NCBI GenBank assembly: GCA_933228675.1
Contig: OW121740.1
Span: 155,416,828 to 155,480,827 of the forward strand
Source of the DNA: Stomorhina lunata
Lineage: Eukaryota > Arthropoda > Insecta > Diptera > Rhiniidae
Length of the DNA stretch: 64,000 nucleotides
Direction: 5' to 3'
Below, piece by piece: positions 12,555-23,345 of the stretch. Positions within the stretch are counted from its first letter, which is position 1; each line of letters starts with the position of its first letter. Position numbers and translations under genes: made by a program. The notes below the pieces were generated by a model. The model had not been told where the DNA came from. It did not search any database and was given only the letters and a program-made list of their open reading frames with translations.

Positions 12555-13347
12555 ACAAGTATAAAAGTGCTATAGTCGGTCAAGCCCGACCATACGATAC
12601 CCTTCACCACTAAGGTCAAAGGTGTTATTTTTCCTGTATAAAGACAAATATTTGCAAATTTTTGCCATCATACAAACATTTTCTCAAAACTTATATATTT
12701 AAGCTGTTTCCGTCATTTGGACTTATATGAGAGCTAGGGTCAAACGTGGACCGATTACATCGAAATTTGGCAAATTGATTACAGTTGTTACAGAAATTAT
12801 GCGTGCAAAAAATAAACTTAAAATTCTCATCATCTTTATACTTACAAGCGTTTTAGTGATTTTAGTCTCATTTAGTGCGTTTTTAAAGAAGAGTTTGTAT
12901 TGGAGCTATGGTCAAATATGGACCGATTTCAATGAAATTTGGTACAGTGATTTTCGTTTACATAAGTAGTATTTGTTTTAAATTTCATGAAAAAATATTT
13001 ATATTTATGGCCAATATATCAATTCCGGGAAGTGGGACCTATGGGAGGTACCATAAATAATGGCCCGATTTTGACGAATTTCAATATCCATGGTCCCATT
13101 ATCAAAAAAATAATCTTTGCCAAATTTCATCAAATTATCTTTAGAATTACGACCTGCAGTTTGATTAAAAGGTTTACATGGGGGTCCAGCCTGCCAGCCA
13201 AACGGACGGACATCGCTAAATCGACTGAGAAAGTGATTCTAGCCTATTGGTATACTCAAAGGTGGGTCTAAGACAAATATTTCTATGCATTACATACATC
13301 AGCACAAACTTATAATACCGTTTCCACCTATGGTGGTGAAGGGTATA
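12555..13347 (-). mobile_element. HINE-like element, copy B (full length, reversed)
   Basis: On the plus strand it reads from the 3' end (ACAAGTATAAAAGTGCTATA, hairpin GTCGGTCAAGCCCGAC, TACCCTTCACCAC) to the 5' end (CCACCTATGGTGGTGAAGGGTATA). All landmarks of copy A are present in reverse order. Open frames of 80 and 94 codons on the plus strand (12727-12969, 12987-13271) correspond to frames in copies F and G. I read these as shared low-stop sequence, not as a proven gene. Only about 40 bp separate it from copy C, whose 5' end faces it. Confidence 0.8.
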
Positions 13348-13387
13348 AAAAGTTTGAATATGATGTTCATTGGACTAAGCACATTTT

Positions 13388-14199
13388 TATACCCTTCACC
13401 ACCATAGGTGGAAAGGGTATTATAAGTTTGTGCTGATGTTTGTAACACATATAAATATTTGTCTATGACCCACCTTTTAGTATACCAATTGGCTTAGAAT
13501 CAATTTCTGAGTCGATTTAGCGATGTCCGTCTGTCCGTCCGTCTGGCTGGCTGGCTGGACGACTGGGTGCACCCCCATGTAAAACTTGTAAAAAGACTAC
13601 AGGTCGCAGTTCTAAAGATAATTTGATGAAATTTTGCACGGATCACTTTTTTGATAATGGGACCATGGGTATTGACATTCATCAAAATCGGTTCATTATT
13701 TATGGTACCTCCCATAGGTCACATTTCCCGAAAATTGATATATTGGCCACAAAAATCAATATTTTTTCATGAAACTTAAAGCAGATACTGCATATGTAAA
13801 TCTAAATCACTGTGCCAAATTTCGTTAAAATCGGTCCACATTTGACCATAGCTCCCGTACAAACTCTTCTTTAAAAACGCATTAATAACACAAAAATCAC
13901 TAAAACGATCATAAATCCGAAAATTATTACAATTTTAACTCTAGTTTTTGAACACATAATTTTTGTAAAAACTGTAATCAATTTGCTAAATTTCAAGAGG
14001 ATCGGTTCACATTTGACCCTAGCCCCCATATAAGTCTAAATGACGAAAAGAGCTTAAATTTATAAGCCTTTGGAAAATGTTCGTATTTTGACAAAATTTA
14101 GAAAATATTTGTTTTATAGATGAAAAAGTACAACTTTGACTATAGTGGTGAAGGGTATCGTATTGTCGGGCTTGACCAACTATAGCACTTTCTTACTTG
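13388..14199 (+). mobile_element. HINE-like element, copy C (full length)
   Basis: Starts TATACCCTTCACCACCATAG and includes GAGTCGATTTAGCGATGTCC plus a run of GTCCGTCTG-type units. The 3' part has GTGGTGAAGGGTATCG, a GTCGGGCTTGACCAAC stem-loop with one changed base, and ACTTTCTTACTTGC. It is the clearest copy for comparison with the Drosophila motif GAGTCGATCTAGCCATGTCC (from memory). It lies head-to-head with copy B. Confidence 0.82.
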
Positions 14200-14266
14200 C
14201 TTTAATTTGAAAAGAAACATTTAAGTGTCAAGGTTTTTTAACTGTCTCATTAATATTTTACTCTAG

Positions 14267-14788
14267 CAGCAATTTGATTTAATTTAGCACAAGTATTTTT
14301 TTGATAGTGGAACCATGGCTATTGAAATTCGTCAAAATCGGTCCATTATTTATGGTACCTCCCAAAAGTCCTAATTCCAGGAATAAAAATATCAATATTT
14401 GTTCATGAAATTTGAAACACTGCACCAAATTTCAGATTTGACCATAGCTCCCATACAAACTCTTCTATCAAAACGCACTAAATGAGACAAAATCTCAAAA
14501 ACGCTCATAAATCTGAAGATAATGCGAATTTTAAGTTTATTTTTTGCATACATTATTTTTATAAAAAATGTAATCAATTTGCCAAATTTCGAGATAATCG
14601 GTCTATATTTGTCCTCAGCTCTTATATAAGTCCAGATAACGGAAACAGCTTAAATATATGAGTTTTGAGGAAATGTGGCAAAATTTAGCAAATATTTGTC
14701 TTTATACAGGAAAAAGAACACCTTTGACCTTAGTGATGAAGGGTATCGTATGGTCGGGCTTGACCGACTACAGTACTTTCTTACTTGT
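14267..14788 (+). mobile_element. HINE-like element, copy D (5'-truncated)
   Basis: Begins in the middle of the element (AATTTGATTTAATTTAGCAC, corresponding to the GATGAAATTTGGCACAG region) and runs to a normal 3' end (GTCGGGCTTGACCGACTACA, then TACTTTCTTACTTG). The 5' hairpin and the GTCCGTC block are missing. Confidence 0.8.
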
Positions 14789-15249
14789 TTTTTTTTCGAA
14801 ATTTGATATTTTTGAAAAAGTTGGTCCATAATTTGAACAGGCTATGTATCTTTGAACCTGGTTATTCGTTTTTGTTTTTGGTGAAGCCATTTTTAAAACA
14901 TAGCTTATCATATCATATAGGACTACATCATCTAAAATCTCAAATTTTAGAAAAAAAAAACGATTAAAAAATTTTTAGTTTCAGTTGTTTGTCTACTTAG
15001 AGGACTATAAGACAAAAAAACAATACTTGAATTGAACCCAATTTTGTCTGTTGATATATAGAAATTTGAATAGAATATTTTTTCCCTAAATAACAAAATA
15101 TCTTAAAGAACTAAGTTTTAGTCAAAATTTTGCTTGACTACAGAAATTTTTCATATTTTCCAAAATTTTTCTTAAATAAGTATCAAAACTTTACAAAACA
15201 ATCGAAATTTTACATGAATATCGAAATTTTTTAAAAATTCAATAATTTA
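14789..15249. other. AT-rich DNA with loose satellite-like motifs
   Basis: Scattered AAAATTTTAC and TTTCCAAAATTTT strings resemble the AT minisatellites elsewhere, but no period is maintained. The 60-codon frame at 14785-14967 overlaps the HINE end and carries no recognisable motif. Confidence 0.4.
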
Positions 15250-15601
15250 CAGGCATGTCATAAATTCCGTTCGGAATTGAAACCATTCCGTAGTTGAATT
15301 CCGATCGAAATGGTTTTAGGTTCTATAGATTCCGAAAAATTTTAAATGTCAAAAATCATTGCAAAACACGATTTTTTTAATTGAAATCAATAACTCTATC
15401 ATAGTTTCAACAAATAACACTAAATAATTGAAGAAATTATTCAAATATCGAATAAACAAAGAAAATTATACAAATTCAATTCCACTTTAACAAAAGAATG
15501 TGGTTTCATTCCGAAAATTTTTTTCGTTTTACTTTTTCTGCAGAAGCAAAACACGGAATTAATTTCACTTCCGAACGGAATTGAGTTCTGTGACATGGCT
15601 G
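15250..15601. mobile_element. 352-bp MITE with CAGGCATGTCA ends
   Basis: The left end CAGGCATGTCATAAATTCCG and the right end, read in reverse as CAGCCATGTCACAGAACTCA then ATTCCGTTCGGAA, share a terminal inverted repeat with a small indel. Internal GGAATT/TTCCG blocks are also arranged in opposite orientation. TTA flanks both sides (15247-15249 and 15602-15604), which would be a 3-bp duplication. I could not find an 8-bp duplication, so the CAG ends alone do not prove hAT origin. No coding capacity. Confidence 0.7.
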
Positions 15602-16441
15602 TTAGTAACATTTTGAACATATATAAATATCGAAATTTTAAAAATCAATATTATTTTTTTTTAATAATTAAAATTTTACTAAAACAATGCTTACCCAAAT
15701 TTTGCAAAAATATCGAAATTTTACTAAAATTTAAAAATTTTATTAAAATTAATACTTATTTTAACATTATTATTAAATTTGTATGTAGATATAGATACGA
15801 ATTCTTATTTCTAAAACTATTTCATATTTAAACTTTGACCTCAGTTTAGAATAAATTTTATTTGTTACCTTTCAAAAAAAAAAAAAAAAAAAACTATAAT
15901 AATAAATGTTATCTTTTTATAACATGAAAATCTAAATATTTTCTTAATTATAAATTTTTACTCAGGTGGTCCAGAGCTCCATCATTGGCAAAAAAAAAAC
16001 ACAAATCTAGCACAAAAAATTGTTTACAACTTTTGGCAACAAAACAAACAAAAAGTTAATTAATTAGTTACCTAAACTTTTGGGGAAATTCAAAATTTGT
16101 TTTAATGAATACTAAAAATTTCCTATACATATAAGCATTTCAAATGTAACGGTTTTCAACAAAAGTTTAACTCTTAAATGATCGTTTAGAGCTCTTAAAT
16201 TTGTTCAAGTGAATAACTCTTAAATATTTATAGGTATCTCTTTAATTTACCCAACGATTTCTTTTATATATATGTAAAGATGTATGTATTTATGTACTAA
16301 TTCCTCTCTTTAATATTTTCCTCTTATTTTTCTCATTAAAAAGCTTTTGGGCAAACAAAATTTCTTCTCCATTACTACAAACGACCTTGCGTTTGGTGTT
16401 GCTGTTGCAGATACTTTTCTCGTACAATTGTTTGCTTTTAT
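15602..16441. other. AT-rich DNA, nothing recognised
   Basis: Contains a run of about 20 A near 15872-15892 and short TTTTACTAAAAT strings at 15660-15740. No gene or element boundaries were seen. The 78-codon plus-strand frame from 15595 is low-complexity I/N/K/F. Confidence 0.4.
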
Positions 16442-17047
16442 TATACCCTTCACCACCATAAAGGGTATTATAAGTTTGTGCTGATGTATGTAACGCATAG
16501 AAACATTTGTGCTAGACCCACCTTTTAGTATACCAAAAGGCTTAGATCACTTTAATCACTTTCTGAGTCGATTTAGCGATATCAGTTCGTCCGTCTGGAC
16601 TGCTGGCTGACTGAACCCCCATGTAAACCATGTTATCAAACTATAGGTCGCAATTCTAAAGATAATTTGATGAAATTTGGCACAGCCCATTTTTTTGACA
16701 GTGGGACCATGGCTATTGAAATTCGTTAAAATTGGTCCATTATTTATGGTACCTCCCATAGGTTCTACTTCCGGGAATTGATATATTGGCCACAAATATC
16801 AATATTTTTTCCTGAAATTTGAAACAAATACTGCTTATGTCAACCAAAATCACTGTACCAAATTTCCTTAAAATAGGTCCACATTTGACCATAGCCCCCA
16901 TACAAACTCTTCTGTCAAAACGCACTAAATGAGACAAAAATCTCTAAAACGCTCATAAATCTGAAGATAATGAGAATTTAGAGTTTATTCTTTGCATACA
17001 TAATTTTTGTAAAAACTGTAATCAATTTGTCAAATTTCGATATAATC

Positions 17048-17888
17048 CATTGATGGACAAAAAGAAAATGTGATTGTATTTGTGAGCGAAACGAGAGAAT
17101 ACACCGGCAGAAGCACGAATCGATATAAATTTGGTTGTTTATTTCTGTTTTATTTCAGTTACCGCCGAACCAGCGAGGAATGAACATGAGGAGAAGTATT
17201 GTACTTTTTTTTTGTTATTTTTAGTAAACAAATATTAATTATTTGTTTCCTATAGAAAAAAAGTATCTTTCTATAGATATACTATTTCTTATTAATAAAA
17301 AATTACTTTTTCTATAGAAAAAATTACTTTTTCTATAGAAAAAATTACTTTTTCTATAGAAAAAATTACTTTTTCTATAGAAAAAATTACGTTTTCTATA
17401 GAAAAAATTACTTTTTCTATAGAAAAACTTACTTTTTCTATAGAAAGAATTACTTTTTCTATAGAAAAAATTACTTTTTCTTTAGAAAAAATTACTTTTT
17501 CTATAGAAAAAATTACTTTTTCTATAGAAAAAATTACTTTTTCTATAGAAAAAATTACTTTTTCTATAGAAAAAATTACTTTTTCTATAGAAAAAATTAC
17601 TCTTAATTGCATTGCCATTTATATGAACCACTGTAATAGGAAAAAAATCTATGAGCATCAAGCTAACATGTGCACTCGCCAAAGTCTGTTGAACGATTAA
17701 ATCATTGATGGACGTTTCACCAAACAATTGTTTATAAGCAATTGACATACATATAACAACACAACATCTCGCAGTGTATTTTTAAGAAAAACCAACAAAA
17801 AATGATCAAAATAACGGCTTAATTTAAAGAGCATAAGAAAAAGGGGGCGTTGCTTACAAACAATTGTTGGATGAAATGTCCATCAATG
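17048..17888. mobile_element. 841-bp hAT-like MITE inserted in HINE copy E
   Basis: The ends are CATTGATGGACA and its exact reverse TGTCCATCAATG. Both sides carry ATATAATC (17040-17047 and 17889-17896), an 8-bp direct duplication of host HINE sequence. Eight-base duplications with short CA..TG ends fit hAT superfamily non-autonomous elements; P-type elements also make 8-bp duplications. No transposase was seen. About one third of the interior is a 21-bp minisatellite. A second copy of the terminal region lies inside (17701-17737) in inverted relation to the right end, so the right 200 bp is itself a foldback. Confidence 0.8.
17299..17601. repeat. 21-bp minisatellite inside the MITE
   Basis: About 14 units of AAAAAATTACTTTTTCTATAG with few substitutions. 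A 21-bp unit keeps a frame open, giving a minus-strand repeat of SIEKVIF for about 108 codons; this is a consequence of the period, not evidence of a protein. The unit contains TTTTCTATAGAAAA across the unit junction, a perfect 14-bp palindrome that is also the core of the arrays at 32.4-34.5 kb and 63-64 kb. Confidence 0.92.
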
Positions 17889-17903
17889 ATATAATCGTTC
17901 AAC
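17688..17903. repeat. foldback arms at the right end of the MITE
   Basis: The left arm 17688-17740 (GTTGAACGATTAAATCATTG then ATGGACGTTTCACC.. AACAATTGTTTATAAGCAA) is the near-exact reverse of 17850-17903. The match continues past the MITE end into ATATAATCGTTCAAC, which aligns with host HINE sequence. The inner arm therefore appears to include a copy of flanking host DNA. Confidence 0.75.
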
Positions 17904-18336
17904 ATTTGAACCTTGCTCTCATATAAGTCTAAATGACCGAAAGAGCTTAAATATGAAAGTTTTGAGAAAATGTTTGTATGATGGCAAAATTTAGCAAATA
18001 TTTGTCTTTATACAGGAAAAAGAACACCTTTGACCTTAATGGTGAAGGGTATCATATGGTCGGACTTGACCGACTATAGCACTTTCTTACTTGTTTTTTG
18101 TTGGGTCTTGTATTTATTTTGTCGTTGTATGGATTTGTAACTTATTCTTTGTACTCGGATATTATGTATTACATTAAATTCGTTTGAGCAAAAGGGTGGG
18201 ATCATTTAAATTTAAGTACCGATTAATTAGACTTAAATGACTATATTAGGCTATACAGTATACTATGATAATTAATTCGATCTATTTAGAACCCCATTCC
18301 GAATAAATATGCGATATCCTGATATCTACAATTACA

Positions 18337-19855
18337 CAGCCCGACAAAATGAAAACTTTTTTTGGGTGCCTTCGATTTTTTAGTCAGTTTGTATACATCT
18401 AATACTGGGCTTCAATGTCTTTAATCCACTTTTTTTGTATCAGTTCTAGTTTTCGAGATATTTATTTTTTAGGAAAACTACATAGTTACTTTATTTATAG
18501 TAAGTTAACTAATAAACGGTTTATTCTGTTCACTTATAATAAAAAACCGAAATTCGGTTACAATATTATCTTTATGATACATTAACATTATTTTGATTTC
18601 AAGGAGTAGTTTCGGAGTTATCGCTCAAATTTGGATGGAATTATTTTTTATAAATTTTTTTTATTTTTCAAAAGTTTAAAAAAAATAGAGAAGATAACAA
18701 ATTTTTTATTATTTTCCTTAAGTCATATAGGGAAATATGTGACGCATATAGTAAGCTATATATTGTTATAATCCATAAACAACTGTGGTTTTTATTCAAA
18801 ATAAAGTAACTCTATATCATTAAAAGATAATACTTTATATTTATATACAGGTAAAAGCATTTTTCGAACGAAAAACACGAATTTTGAAACTCACCATTTC
18901 CGATTTTGATAAAATTTTGTATATAGAATCTCCTAGATCATGCAAAGTTCGTTTATTTCAGAAATTCGTTCAAAACGTAACCATTTTATATGCCTATATC
19001 TTTGAAACTAGATTTATATTTTAGAATATGTCCTATAGTTTCAAGCAGGGACCGTAACTGTTATAACTTTTATCGTAAAAGTCACAAAATAAAAGTTATT
19101 TTTTAACTTTTATTTTTTCGAGCAGAAATAAAAGTTATTTTTTGACTTTTATTTTATCCTTTCCTTAAGGATATCTCAAAAAGCATATCTCTAATTTTCT
19201 TTATCCTTCTCCCAAATAAAGATTATAGTGTTGACATCAAAAAATAAAAACCAAAAAAGTGGACCCATGGGTAAGTCGAAAATTATCAGACTTTTTACAA
19301 ACCAACTCATGATATTTTAGTACAAATTTTTTTAATTTCAATTTTTTTCGTGGATTGTTCTAAATTTTTAAGTGAAGAAATATAAAAAATTTTTAATGGT
19401 AAATGAAAAATTTTCAAATTTTTACTGAAATGACATGAGTAGCGATACCCCATGGGACCATTTTATACGGGACATATCTGCCTATGTGGCTATAGAAAAA
19501 AGTTATTATTTTTGTTGTTATCTCTAATTTTTATGAATTTTTGAAAAACAAAAAAAATTTAAAAAGAAAATTTCGTCGTATATTCGGCTATATCTCCAAA
19601 ACTACTGAGTAGAATCAATATCATGTTCAGACAGCATTAAGGTAATATTGTAGCTTAGTTTTAATTTTAGCTTTTCACTAAATAGGTTTAACTGTTCTTG
19701 AGCTATATTACTCAAAATCGGGTAACTATTTTTTTTTTCTAAAAAAATTATATCTCGAAAACTAGAAATGATCCCAAAAAAGTGAGTTGTAGGAGTTGAA
19801 GCTCTATATAAGATGTATCAAAAAAATTTAAGGCATAATTTTTTGTGTTGGGCTG
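18337..19855. mobile_element. 1.5-kb element with long (~430 bp) inverted arms
   Basis: The left arm starts CAGCCCGACAAAATG and the right arm, in reverse, CAGCCCAACACAAAA. The arms then stay alignable for roughly 430 bp, with shared blocks such as TCTAGTTTTCGAGATAT (about 18445 and, in reverse, about 19755) and TATTTTTCAAAA..TAAAAAAAAT..AGATAACAA. The middle (about 18780-19430) is unique AT-rich sequence with no coding frame. This is a foldback or long-TIR class II element. Divergence between arms is high, so it is old. No clear target duplication was found. Confidence 0.65.
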
Positions 19856-21756
19856 CCTTATCTATAAAAAATTTTGAATTGCAGAAAAATTTTTATATCG
19901 AAAATTTTCTCCATGAAAAATGTTCTAAAAGATAAATAGAAAAATGTAGGTAACGAAAAGTTTTCTATCTGTATATTGATATCAAAAATTCTTCTACAGG
20001 AAAAGTTTTGTTATAAAAATTTAAGAAAAATGATATATGTTTAGTCAATTGAATCGATCTATCCAGATCTTGTTTCTAGGTCAATACAGGATGTCCGTCT
20101 GTTTATGAATTCTTTTGATCGAATGCAAAAGTTGCGATTACACTTCTCCACAAAATGAAACTTTTTGCGTTGCAATCAAATCACAACAAAAGAGTACGAA
20201 TGTACATTCAAGACCAAGGGAAACGCCCATATGCCCAATTTTTCTAAATTGGGTATTTTCACTTTATTGTCAATAAAACTAAAATTTGTTCATGCATTTT
20301 CATGAGATAAGGCTTCGGTTATTTATAATATTTATAGTTTTAAGTTCGTAAAATAAAAATGGAAAGTTTTTGAAATTTTAGATTTTTTGTAAATTTTTGA
20401 AAAATAAAAATTTTTCGATTTTGCAAAAAAAAAAAAATTTTACATTTTTATGTGAAAAACTCCACAACCGTTGACCATATGAAAAAATTTTCTTATTAAA
20501 GCTCAAAGAGAATTTTGTGGTGAATCCACCGCTGTTTCTTTCAACGAATTTAAATAAGATATTTCCAAGATATGATAAAATCAATGGAACGACCTCTGTG
20601 GAAATCCGTAATTTTAGAAGAAAAAAAAATGTTTGAAAAAATCGTATCCGTAGAATACGATTTTGGAGATTTCCCTTCATAAATTTTCGAAAAAAAAAAT
20701 GTTTGGGTCATTTTAGTCCCCATGTCTGTTAAGGGTTAAAAAAATATTTTTAATAAAACAATATAGCCATTTTTAAAAATGACTATTTTTTATTAATTTT
20801 GATCGAAATTCGCCAATAAATTCATAACATTTCGTATTTTTGCTACTAAAAATTAAAATGTTGACCTTTGACCCCGATGAAGAAAGAGGTTAAGCTCAAC
20901 CAATATCAAGGAAAGTTCTAGTGAATATTCCTCATTGACTGGGCAATAAAATTCAGTATTAGCTTTAACAAAAGAAAACTTAAATCAAATTTATTATGCA
21001 TCTACTTAAATAATGTCCAAAAATTTACTTTTTCCCGAAATTTTACGATTTCAAGTAGCAGGTACCGAGAAACCATATGAGATATCAAACTGAAAATTTT
21101 TGGATTTTATTACCAAAACTGTTTTTTTTTTTAATATGCCGATAACAAATTTTAATAGTTTTAATATCTTTTAACAACATTTTTGAAAAATTAAAAAATG
21201 GGTTTTGAAACGGCCCTTAAAATAAGTACCATTTTCAGTATAAAATAAACTATGTAAATTTAACTATATTTTAATAACTTTTTTGTTTACATATAAGTCT
21301 CAGGATGATAAGGAATGTCTTACTTTGTAATTTCTGTACTCTAAAGTTATTTTTTTTTGCTGCATATCCTTATGCGTGTTAAAAAGGACACGAATTTTCT
21401 GGGGCAAATTGCAATAACTTAAAAACTACTTTATGGATTTTTAGTTTTTATGACTCTGATAAAAGCTGATTTAGTTGTCTTCTACATTCAATTATTGGTT
21501 TTGCCAAAGCCATGAATTTATTGGTTGAAATTTAACAAAAACCGAAAAAACTCCATACAAATGGGTCCTAGAAATAAATGACCTGTGAGCCACCTCAGTA
21601 CATTGACCTAGTAAGACAATTTTTTTTTCTGAGCAACTTAGGATGATTTTTAACCCAGGCGTATCGAATGTCAATAAAAGTTGTTTTTCGCTAGACCCTA
21701 GGCTATAATACATCGACATTAAATTGTTAGACTCCAAAGTAATTTCTTTTGTTGAC
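19856..21756. other. AT-rich DNA with element relics
   Basis: Holds one dispersed copy of AATCGATCTATCCAGA..AATACAGGATGTCCGTCTG (about 20052-20110), which is tandem at 21.76-22.26 kb. Around 20703-20742 it reads GTCATTTTAGTCCCCATGTC then TGTTAAGGGTTAA, a motif also inside the TTAA foldbacks at 28.06 and, in reverse, 35.67 kb. 20830-20897 resembles their right ends. The minus-strand frames near 20.4-20.7 and 21.5-21.7 kb show no recognisable motif. Confidence 0.45.
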
Positions 21757-22262
21757 CAGTGAATTGAATCGATCTATCCAGAATCATTTTCTTAGTCAAT
21801 ACAGGACGTTTATGAATTCTTTTGATCAAAGCAAGAGTTTACATTTTTTATAGAAATTAAGAAAACTTGGTACATGATCAGTGAAAGTTGATCTCTACAA
21901 AATCTTAAGACACTAAAGTCCGAAAATTTTCATAACATAAGAAATTTTGATCAAAATCAGTGATCAAGTAAATCGATCTCTACTCATGATCACTTTCTGA
22001 GGCAAAATACAATATATCCATCAATACAGGATGTTTATGAATTCTTTTGATCAAAGCAAGTAATTAAAAAAAATTTGTTAGATGATCAGTGATAATTAAT
22101 CTCCACAAAATCATAAGTCTCTACAGTCCGAAAACTTTTCATAGCATACGAAATTTTAATCAAGATCAGTGATCAAGTAAATCGATCTACTCAGAATCAC
22201 TTTCTGAGGCAATATACGATATCCATTTGTCTTTCAATACTTGTATAAGTCCGAAAACTTAT
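21757..22262. repeat. ~205-209-bp tandem triplication
   Basis: AATCGATCT recurs at 21767, 21971 and 22180. Each is followed by an ATCACTTTCT..GGCAA..TACAGGAT-type stretch, and units two and three are preceded by GATCAGTGA..TCTACAAAATC..AGTCCGAAAA. Units differ by many substitutions, so this is an old duplication of a dispersed element also present at about 20.05 kb. Confidence 0.75.
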
Positions 22263-23345
22263 CACAGAATAATAAATGAAGCATGTCCGAGTTATACAAA
22301 ACAAGACACACTTAAAAATTAAGTATTTTTGATCATATGAGATCTCTTAATTCAATTAAACTCCTAATACAAACTCTCTTTTCATATAAAACAATATCTC
22401 CAAACATATTCCAAATTAGACAAAATCGCTTATGTAAAAAAGTTAACTTAAACGTCGACGCCACATTAACGCAAGCAGAGCCGTAGCGTTTACAAGAGTA
22501 TCTTGTTTAAGTTAAAGATACATATGATATATACATATCTTTTAATTTTTAGCACATACATAATTTCGCACATTTTATTATCAAAATTAAGTAGATATTA
22601 TAAGCTCTCACTCTCTGCCTTTCTTTCGTTTCAATCTATGTATCTAATACTCATAATCAACGATCTTGTATTAATTAAAATTACACTCCCTATTTCTGGT
22701 TCCAACTCTCTTGTGCATGATCATTTTAAATGTGAAGCTATTGTATGTAGATATGTTTTTCTAAATTGTACGATCCATGCGCTTCGCCAAACAATAAACA
22801 ATAAAAACGATCTAACAGATACTCATTTTAGGTACGTACCTACTCATCGTATCTTTGCTCGTAGTAACGAGTATTTGAAAGCTTCAGCATTTAATTTTTT
22901 GCATGGTTTAGTTTTTTTTATTTTTTTGATATATACAAATGCGAATGTTGGGTATTTTTGTATATCAATTTTGGTGATTTTGTGTATTTTTACAATATAA
23001 AAATATGTAAATGTGCTAGTCTTAAAAAAATACAAGTATATCTAAAAGAAACTTAAAATACATTCAAGAAATACTAAAGAGAAGACATTTAACGTTGATG
23101 ATCACATTAATGATGAGGATCACTTTTGGTGGTGGTTGATATGGAATAAAGCGTCATCGCAACGTTAGAATGTTTTTTTCTTTTGGTTTTGCGAATTTTA
23201 AAAATTCGCATTATTCTATAAATGATCGCGCCTTTAGCTAAGTTGCTCAACCACTTCTTTCCAGTCATTTATTTACTTTAAACCAAAAATTTTGTATATA
23301 TGAAGAATGTATAAGAAGAAAAATTTACATTAACTTTTTTAAAAT
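22263..23345. other. unassigned DNA of mixed composition
   Basis: An open stretch from the first ATG at 22524 to 23000 gives 158 codons with hydrophobic and AT-driven composition. It has no motif I recognise, and there is no splice or repeat context to support it. A slightly GC-richer patch (22455-22495, ACGTCGACGCCACATTAACG) and 23080-23250 are unique-looking. I see no supported gene. Confidence 0.4.

Larger units (their letters stand above)
16442..18094 (+). mobile_element. HINE-like element, copy E, split by a MITE
   Basis: The 5' part 16442-17047 has TATACCCTTCACCACCATAA, GAGTCGATTTAGCGATATCA and a reduced GTCCGTC block. The 3' part 17889-18094 has GGTGAAGGGTATCATATGG, the hairpin GTCGGACTTGACCGAC and ACTTTCTTACTTG. 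The two halves join in the sequence that reads TTTCGATATAATCGGTCCAC in copy A. An 841-bp element occupies that point. Confidence 0.8.

Noticed and set aside
12727..13271. HINE-borne protein gene
   Set aside because: Copy F has in-frame stops, the frames are split differently between copies, and no domain is visible; listed only as a low-interest item to test.
17292..17748. Minus-strand frames of 108 and 88 codons with SIEKVIF or SNFFYRK repeats
   Set aside because: They arise from a 21-bp tandem repeat inside a non-coding MITE; the period is a multiple of three, so any frame without a stop stays open.
22503..23000. 165-codon plus-strand frame
   Set aside because: It starts at TTG, and the first ATG is at 22524. 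Composition is AT-driven (I, L, F, Y, N) with no motif. The sequence on the opposite strand is also open. I see no exon signals.
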